DNA of 64,000 nt. Source: Lentzea terrae (lineage in GTDB: Bacteria; Actinomycetota; Actinomycetes; Mycobacteriales; Pseudonocardiaceae). The notes beneath the pieces were generated by a model. The model had not been told where the DNA came from and did no database searches. It was given only the letters and a program-made list of their open reading frames with translations. The translations under genes were made by a program, and so were the position numbers. The DNA lies in assembly GCF_003265345.1 (NCBI RefSeq), contig NZ_QFWW01000013.1, positions 328,332 through 392,331 on the forward strand. Direction: 5' to 3'. Each line of letters starts with the position of its first letter. The first letter of the stretch is position 1. Positions 59,262 through 64,000 of the stretch are shown piece by piece.

Positions 59262-61360
59262 GTGCGAGCCCCCTTTCCGAGCGGATCGGACACTGATGGC
59301 GGCAGGATCTTGCGTCCCCACTCCGAGGGCTGCGGGCCGAGTTCGAGCAGCAGCCGGCCGCCGGCGTGGACGTCGGATGCGCGCAGATGCGCCGCATCCA
59401 GTGGTTTGCCGTCCAGCCGGGCGGACTGCACGTACTGCGGCGGCGGGTCCGCGTCCAACCCGTCGGAACTGATGGACGTCTCGCGGTGACCACGCGTCTC
59501 GATGACGAAATCGCGGTCCCCGAGGTGCAGAGTGGCGTGGCGGAAGGCAGGCGCGTTGACGAGGAACAGGTTCTGCCCGGCGACCGGGAACAGACCGAGC
59601 GAGGCCCACACGTACCAGGAGCTCAGCCCGCCCGAGTCGTCGTTGCCCGGCAGTCCGCCGCGACCGGTGCCGAACTGCCAGGTCAGCGCCGCGTGCACGA
59701 TTTCGGCTGTGCGGTCCGGCCGAGCCGCGTAGTGGTAGGACCACGGCGCTTCCATGTCCGGCTCGTTGTTCAGCCCTTCAAACCGGTTCAGCAGGTAGCC
59801 GGCCGCCATCTCCGCCGATCCGGGCCGCTTGCCGGGCTGCACCACGCGCGGGGCGCCGTAGCCGAAAAACGCGTCGAGTGTGCTGACGAAGGCTTCGTTC
59901 CCACCGACCATCGCGATTCTCGCGGCCATGTCGTGCAGCAGCCGGAACGAGTAGTTCCACTTGCCGCCCTCGTAGAACGACGAGTCGAGAAGCAGGCCGG
60001 TGTCCCGGTCGAACGCGTTGGACCACAGGCGGCTGCGCGCGTCGAGGTCGTCGGCGAGCTGAACGTCGTTCAGTGTCCGGGCGACACCGGAGGTGCAGTA
60101 ACAGGCGTAGGCGAGGTCGAGCGTGTGCGAGATCGGGTGCACGACACCGTGCTCGTAGAAGTCTTCGCCGTACATCCGGCGCAGGTCGTCGTACATGTGC
60201 ACCAGCGCCCAGGTCCAATCCAGGTCGCCGAGGCCGAGGGCGTGCACGTCGGCCAGCGCGGTGTGGACCAACGCGCTCGCCTGCCGGAAGAACCTGTCCG
60301 CACCACGAGCCATCCGATATCCGATGGGGAAGTTGCCTTCCTCCTCGCAGACCCGGATCAGCGACTCCAGAAGATCGACCGCCCGGTCCGGGCAGATGGC
60401 GATGAGCAACGGCAGCTGTGTCTTGTAGATGTCCCACATCGTGCAGATGTCGAACACGAAGGGCCCCGAGGACGGCCAGAACGGGCTCTCGTCGTCGGCG
60501 AAGCACGGCTTGATCAGAGAGTGGTACAGGGCCGTGGCGAACACCTGCCGCCTGGCGGGCGACCCGCCCTCGACCTCCACCCGGCCCACGTGGTCCCGCC
60601 ACCGAGCCCTGGTCTGCGTCCGGACGGCGTCGAACGCCGTCGCCCCCTCACCGCACTCGCGATACAAGTTCTCCCGGGCCTGTTCGCAGCCGCGCAAAGA
60701 AAATCCGATCTGGATCTCGATGCTCTGCCCTGCGGTGGTGGGACCCATGTAGAGCATCCCGAACGGGCGCAACGTGGTCTGCCTGATGCGGTCGAAGTCG
60801 AGCCGCGTGCCACCCTCGATCAGCCGGCGGTCGTGCCAGAGCATCTGCCGCCAGCCCGGACTCTCGACCTTGATGTACACCGACAGCGGCACGCCTTCGA
60901 CGACCACCGTTCCCTGGGCGCGGCCGTTGCCGAGGTTTTCCACTTGCGCCCGCAGCGGCACAGTGCGGCCGAGGTCGATGGCCAGCCCGCCGCAGGACAG
61001 GTCGACGACGACCCGTGCGCTGCGATGCTCAGGAAAGACGTATCGGTGGACAGCGACCTTGGCGCCGACAGTTACCTCACACCGAATGCCGGTGTCGAGG
61101 GTAGCCGCGTAGTACCCGGCTTCAGCGGTCTCGTCGTGCAGCGGCCAGGCCTCGCCGAGGACGTCCAGCTGCTGCACCATCGGGGTCACCCGCACGTAGT
61201 TGTAGTACTTGCGTATCGCCCCTGTGCCGGACTGTTGAAAGTGCGTGAACCCGGACGCCTGCAGCCGGTCGAACAGCTCCTCCGGCTGCCCCTCGGTGTT
61301 CTTCATGTAGAGGCCGTAGCCAGTCGGATAGGCACCGGAGTAGGCGCACGCGGACACCAT
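59258..61360 (-). CDS. GH92-type alpha-mannosidase, 5' end lacks a normal start codon
   Basis: This frame of at least 700 residues matches GH92 (exo-alpha-1,2-mannosidase-like): SGFTHFQQSGTGAIRK near the start, GFVFDICTMWDIYKTQ-like, and GNDDSGGLSSWYVWASLGLF near the C terminus. From ATG 61360 upstream, the same frame still codes the family N terminus (DPFIGT at about 61480-61463 and VGNTHPGATSPLG at about 61400-61361), but no ATG, GTG or TTG occurs before the in-frame TAG at 61507-61505. So either a rare start is used, or a frameshift or deletion has damaged the 5' end. No signal peptide is seen. It is coupled to the GT4 gene. Confidence 0.85.
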   Translation of the reverse strand: MVSACAYSGAYPTGYGLYMKNTEGQPEELFDRLQASGFTHFQQSGTGAIRKYYNYVRVTPMVQQLDVLGEAWPLHDETAEAGYYAATLDTGIRCEVTVGAKVAVHRYVFPEHRSARVVVDLSCGGLAIDLGRTVPLRAQVENLGNGRAQGTVVVEGVPLSVYIKVESPGWRQMLWHDRRLIEGGTRLDFDRIRQTTLRPFGMLYMGPTTAGQSIEIQIGFSLRGCEQARENLYRECGEGATAFDAVRTQTRARWRDHVGRVEVEGGSPARRQVFATALYHSLIKPCFADDESPFWPSSGPFVFDICTMWDIYKTQLPLLIAICPDRAVDLLESLIRVCEEEGNFPIGYRMARGADRFFRQASALVHTALADVHALGLGDLDWTWALVHMYDDLRRMYGEDFYEHGVVHPISHTLDLAYACYCTSGVARTLNDVQLADDLDARSRLWSNAFDRDTGLLLDSSFYEGGKWNYSFRLLHDMAARIAMVGGNEAFVSTLDAFFGYGAPRVVQPGKRPGSAEMAAGYLLNRFEGLNNEPDMEAPWSYHYAARPDRTAEIVHAALTWQFGTGRGGLPGNDDSGGLSSWYVWASLGLFPVAGQNLFLVNAPAFRHATLHLGDRDFVIETRGHRETSISSDGLDADPPPQYVQSARLDGKPLDAAHLRASDVHAGGRLLLELGPQPSEWGRKILPPSVSDPLGKGART

Positions 61361-61784
61361 GCCGAGCGGGGACGTGGCGCCGGGGTGGGTGTTGCCGACC
61401 TGCGCTTTCGGCCACCACCAAGTGGCCGCCAGCCCCTGCGCCGCAGGCAGTGAGGTGGCAGCCGTTCCGATGAATGGATCAATCTCGTCGAGGATGGCGA
61501 CACGCTATTCAGCGCGGGCACCGCGTTGGTTTCAGCGACATGAACATGTGGTCGCGCTGCGCTTCGTCAGGGTTGCAGCGGCACGCGGCGGGGTCGTACG
61601 ACGGCTGGATGGCTGAAGCCCGCAGTCGACGTGTTCGATGGGGGCAGAGGCTGTTCGACAGCAGTGCATTCATGGGGGGAACAGGGCATGCATTGGACTG
61701 CGCAGACGTCTGGCTTCACGCCGGTCGTGGACCACGGGACATCCCAGTCGCGGCTGTGGCACTGCCCAGCACTCCGTGCCGCTG
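61361..61784. other. Gap holding the untranslated-looking 5' part of the GH92 gene
   Basis: Positions 61361-61504 still code GH92 N-terminal sequence on the minus strand without a standard start codon. From 61508 to 61784 I see no convincing gene, hairpin or operator; short open frames there are likely chance. Confidence 0.6.
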
Positions 61785-62519
61785 ATGCGTAGGGTGCCAT
61801 CAGTTCGAGCCGTCCTGTTTGATCTTGACGGCACGCTTCTCGATCACCGATCCGCCGCAGGCACCGCGCTACGCGAACTGCTCCACGAGTTGCGCATCGC
61901 CGACACGTTGTTCGACTCGGCGCTCGATCTGTGGTTCCGACTCGAACGCACCTACTTCGACCAGTATCTCGCGGGTCGCCTGTCCTTCGAGGAACAGCGG
62001 GTCGAGCGCCTTGCTCACTTCCGTCGCGCGTTCGGCGTGTCAGTCGGCAAGCATGATGAGCCAGAACGGTTGTTCGAGGTCTACGGTGCGGCCTACCGCG
62101 ATGCCTGGGCACCGTTCAGCGACGTCCGGCCAACCATCGCGGAACTGCGCTCGAGCGGCGTCAGCATCGGTGTCCTGAGCAACGGCAACACCGAACAGCA
62201 GGCCGCGAAATTGCGCGCCATGGATGTTCCTGGCGTGGGCGCGTTGACCACGAGTGAGTCGTGCGGCCACCGCAAACCCGCCGCCGCGGCGTTCTTCGCC
62301 GCATGCCTGACGCTGGGTCACCGCCCTGCGGAGACGGCATTTGTAGGCGACGACATGGACGCGGACGCGGTGGGTTCCCGGGACGCCGGTCTGATCCCCG
62401 TCTGGTTGGATCGGGCGATGCCTGAATCCGGGGCCGGGGGCACATCGCTCTCTCCGCCGACTGGCGTCATCCGCGTGGAGAGTCTGCGCGAGCTGTCCAC
62501 AGTGCTTCCGCTGTCATGA
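61785..62519 (+). CDS. HAD-superfamily phosphatase
   Basis: This 244-residue protein has HAD motifs I (VLFDLDGTLLDH), II (GVLSNGNTEQQ), III (CGHRKPAAAAF) and IV (FVGDDMDADAVGSRDAG), with a helical cap. It should dephosphorylate a small phosphorylated metabolite in the cytosol; the substrate is unknown. ATG 61785 matches the family length, but neither it nor GTG 61794 has a clear ribosome site. Confidence 0.9.
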   Translation: MRRVPSVRAVLFDLDGTLLDHRSAAGTALRELLHELRIADTLFDSALDLWFRLERTYFDQYLAGRLSFEEQRVERLAHFRRAFGVSVGKHDEPERLFEVYGAAYRDAWAPFSDVRPTIAELRSSGVSIGVLSNGNTEQQAAKLRAMDVPGVGALTTSESCGHRKPAAAAFFAACLTLGHRPAETAFVGDDMDADAVGSRDAGLIPVWLDRAMPESGAGGTSLSPPTGVIRVESLRELSTVLPLS

Positions 62520-62600
62520 CCGGTTTGATCGGTGTTCCCAGGGCATGCTGCAGGTCGAGCTTCGGCGCCGCGGCATCGACGTCGACGGCCGCGCTGCCGT

Positions 62601-63077
62601 CTATCGTGCTATCGCCGGGGTTCCACGGTCCGGGCTGGTCGCCGACGGTGCGGTGCGGGGCCAGGTCCAGGCGTACCGCAGGATGAGGGCGAGAACGATC
62701 ACTTCCAGTGCGACGCCAAGGCCGTAGAAGTACGTCCAAGACTCGCCCACCACGTTGAATGCCGCGTAGGGGATCTGCACCGAGGCCACGATGAGGTTCG
62801 TGATGCGGTTCGCCCGAGCGGGCAGCGTCATCGACAGCACGACCATGAGGATCGGGATCGCCATGAGCGCGAGGAAGGTGGTCAGCAACGTCTGGCTGAC
62901 GTCGAACTCCCAGACGACGCCGACCTCGATGTCATCGATGACGCCGGGCTTGAAGAAGGCGATGATGTCCACGTAGACGTACAGGAACATGAAGCTCGTC
63001 CACGCTGCGACGAGCTTGGCTCTCACCGGAATCCGCTGGTCTTCCAGTGCGGTCTTGGTGGGTTGACGTGTTCTCAT
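62601..63077 (-). CDS. DUF6326-type membrane protein
   Basis: This 158-residue protein has about four membrane helices (VAAWTSFMFLYVYVDIIAFF, LTTFLALMAIPILMVVLSMT, ITNLIVASVQIPYAAFNVVG, LGVALEVIVLALILRYA) and the DUF6326 layout; the function is unknown. ATG 63077 has GGAG six bases upstream; the longer open frame upstream is not coding. It is divergent from the sensor kinase gene. Confidence 0.8.
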   Translation of the reverse strand: MRTRQPTKTALEDQRIPVRAKLVAAWTSFMFLYVYVDIIAFFKPGVIDDIEVGVVWEFDVSQTLLTTFLALMAIPILMVVLSMTLPARANRITNLIVASVQIPYAAFNVVGESWTYFYGLGVALEVIVLALILRYAWTWPRTAPSATSPDRGTPAIAR

Positions 63078-63239
63078 CGCAGGCTCCGTTGGTGTGGTGA
63101 GGACTGGTGGACCCACAATCGCTGAGCCCGGCGGCGAGCACATCGGCGTCGAGGCCGGACCCGCCTCGGCCACTGGGAGAAGCGGCGTCTCGTTCTTTCG
63201 GTCGGTCCCCGACGCCTCGGCGGTACCTAGGCTTGGCCT

Positions 63240-64000
63240 GTGACCACCAACGGCCTTAGCTCGCTGTGGACCGAGCCCCGCGCCCCGGACGCTCCCGCGC
63301 GGGTGCCGCGCGACTGGGTGCTGGTCGGGGCGTTGATGGTGACGGCGCTGCTCGAGGGAGTCCTCCAGGACGACGTCGCCTGGCGGCCGTTGGCGACGAT
63401 CGTGGCGGTCGGACTTGCGCCGGTGCTGCTGTGGCGGCGTACCCACCCGTTGGCCTGTGTCGTGGTGGCCTTCGGCGCCGCGATGGCGTTGGGGCTGGCG
63501 AGCTTGCTGGGCGGGGCCCCGAGCGTGGGCCTCGACACGATGATCTATCTCCTGGTGCTCGTCTACGCGCTGGTCCGCTGGGGCTCAGGGCGCGAGATCG
63601 TGATCGGGCTGGCGGTGGTGGCGGTCGCTGCGGGAATCGGTACGGTCGCCGACTACACCGGGCCCGCCGACGTCTTCGGCGGGTTCGCCGTCCTGGCGGC
63701 GGCGACGGGCGGAGCGGCGTTCCGCTACCGCGCCGAGAGCTGGCGCCGGGCGTTGGACCAGAGCCGGAGCCAGGAGCGGGTCGGCCTCGCGCGCGAGCTG
63801 CACGACATCGTCGCCCACCACGTCTCGGCGATCGCTGTGCAGGCGCAGGCGGGCCGGGCGATCGCCGGGCAGCGACCTGAAGCGGCGCTCGAGGCGCTGG
63901 CGGTCATCGAAGGGGAAGCGTCGCGAACGCTCGCGGAGATGCGGGCGATGGTCCGGGTGCTCCGCGACGGAGCGCCGGCGGAGCACGCCCCCCAGCCCGG
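63240..64000 (+). CDS. Sensor histidine kinase (HisKA_3 / NarL-type partner), cut by window edge
   Basis: The visible 253 residues hold several N-terminal membrane helices (about 25-165) and a HisKA_3 phospho-acceptor region (ARELHDIVAHHVSAIAVQAQ with the His in LHD at about 186). The ATPase domain lies past the window end. Such kinases usually pair with a NarL/LuxR-type response regulator, probably encoded just downstream. GTG 63240 has only a weak AGG upstream. Confidence 0.85.
   Translation, partial: MTTNGLSSLWTEPRAPDAPARVPRDWVLVGALMVTALLEGVLQDDVAWRPLATIVAVGLAPVLLWRRTHPLACVVVAFGAAMALGLASLLGGAPSVGLDTMIYLLVLVYALVRWGSGREIVIGLAVVAVAAGIGTVADYTGPADVFGGFAVLAAATGGAAFRYRAESWRRALDQSRSQERVGLARELHDIVAHHVSAIAVQAQAGRAIAGQRPEAALEALAVIEGEASRTLAEMRAMVRVLRDGAPAEHAPQP

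Noticed and set aside
61474..61785. Plus-strand open frame of about 100 codons before the HAD gene.
   Set aside because: It overlaps the GH92 N-terminal coding sequence on the other strand, has no ribosome site and no domain; it looks like a chance frame.

Overview
The window is high-GC DNA from an actinomycete, with strongly GC-rich third codon positions, many GTG starts, DtxR-type iron control, SARP/NB-ARC regulators and large secreted glycoside hydrolases with ricin or AbfB carbohydrate-binding domains. The style fits the Pseudonocardiaceae (Lentzea/Saccharothrix/Amycolatopsis-like), but that is inference. No rRNA, tRNA, CRISPR array, transposase or replication origin was recognised.

Layout. 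0-6.4 kb: an iron-regulated siderophore-binding lipoprotein with a DtxR box, a five-gene Roadblock/DUF4388 operon, a TetR/DUF4386 pair sharing twin operators, and a LacI regulator. 6.4-19 kb: a ferric-reductase-like flavocytochrome, then a plant-cell-wall (L-arabinose polymer) set made of a secreted leucine-rich-repeat protein, GH43-AbfB, GH127-ricin and ricin-GH62. These are tied together by LacI-type palindromes related to TGTTAGCGCTAACA. A LysR/PrpF/MatC-type organic-acid cassette lies between them. 19-35.8 kb (minus strand): a three-LamG sialidase, a secreted DTRNG-repeat/propeller protein, a roughly 3,100-residue secreted RHS/YD-repeat protein with a C-terminal nuclease-like domain, and three small secreted or membrane proteins.

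35.9-44.2 kb is a dense regulatory island: a BTAD/SARP protein plus a membrane pseudokinase, two SARP-NB-ARC proteins, a LuxR-type protein, an orphan response regulator, and a response regulator/histidine kinase pair. The last pair is translationally coupled into a Fn3-propeller / MoxR / DUF58 / transglutaminase-like operon (44.2-50.2 kb). A second pseudokinase paralogue faces this operon across a 107-bp inverted repeat whose arms begin with the two stop codons. 51.7-55.3 kb: a membrane NB-ARC-TPR protein, DUF4913, and small proteins.

55.4-57.9 kb holds a caspase / EF-hand / multi-TM effector coupled to an EACC1-like protein, a probable biological-conflict module. 58-64 kb: a GT4 glycosyltransferase coupled to a GH92-type mannosidase whose 5' end lacks a normal start codon, a HAD phosphatase, a DUF6326 membrane protein, and a sensor histidine kinase cut by the window edge.

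The most unusual points are the two pseudokinases with a shared extracytoplasmic domain, the transglutaminase that lost its Cys and His, the caspase-EACC1 pair, the arabinan regulon with a 36-residue ORF between operators, and the RHS nuclease protein with no obvious immunity gene.
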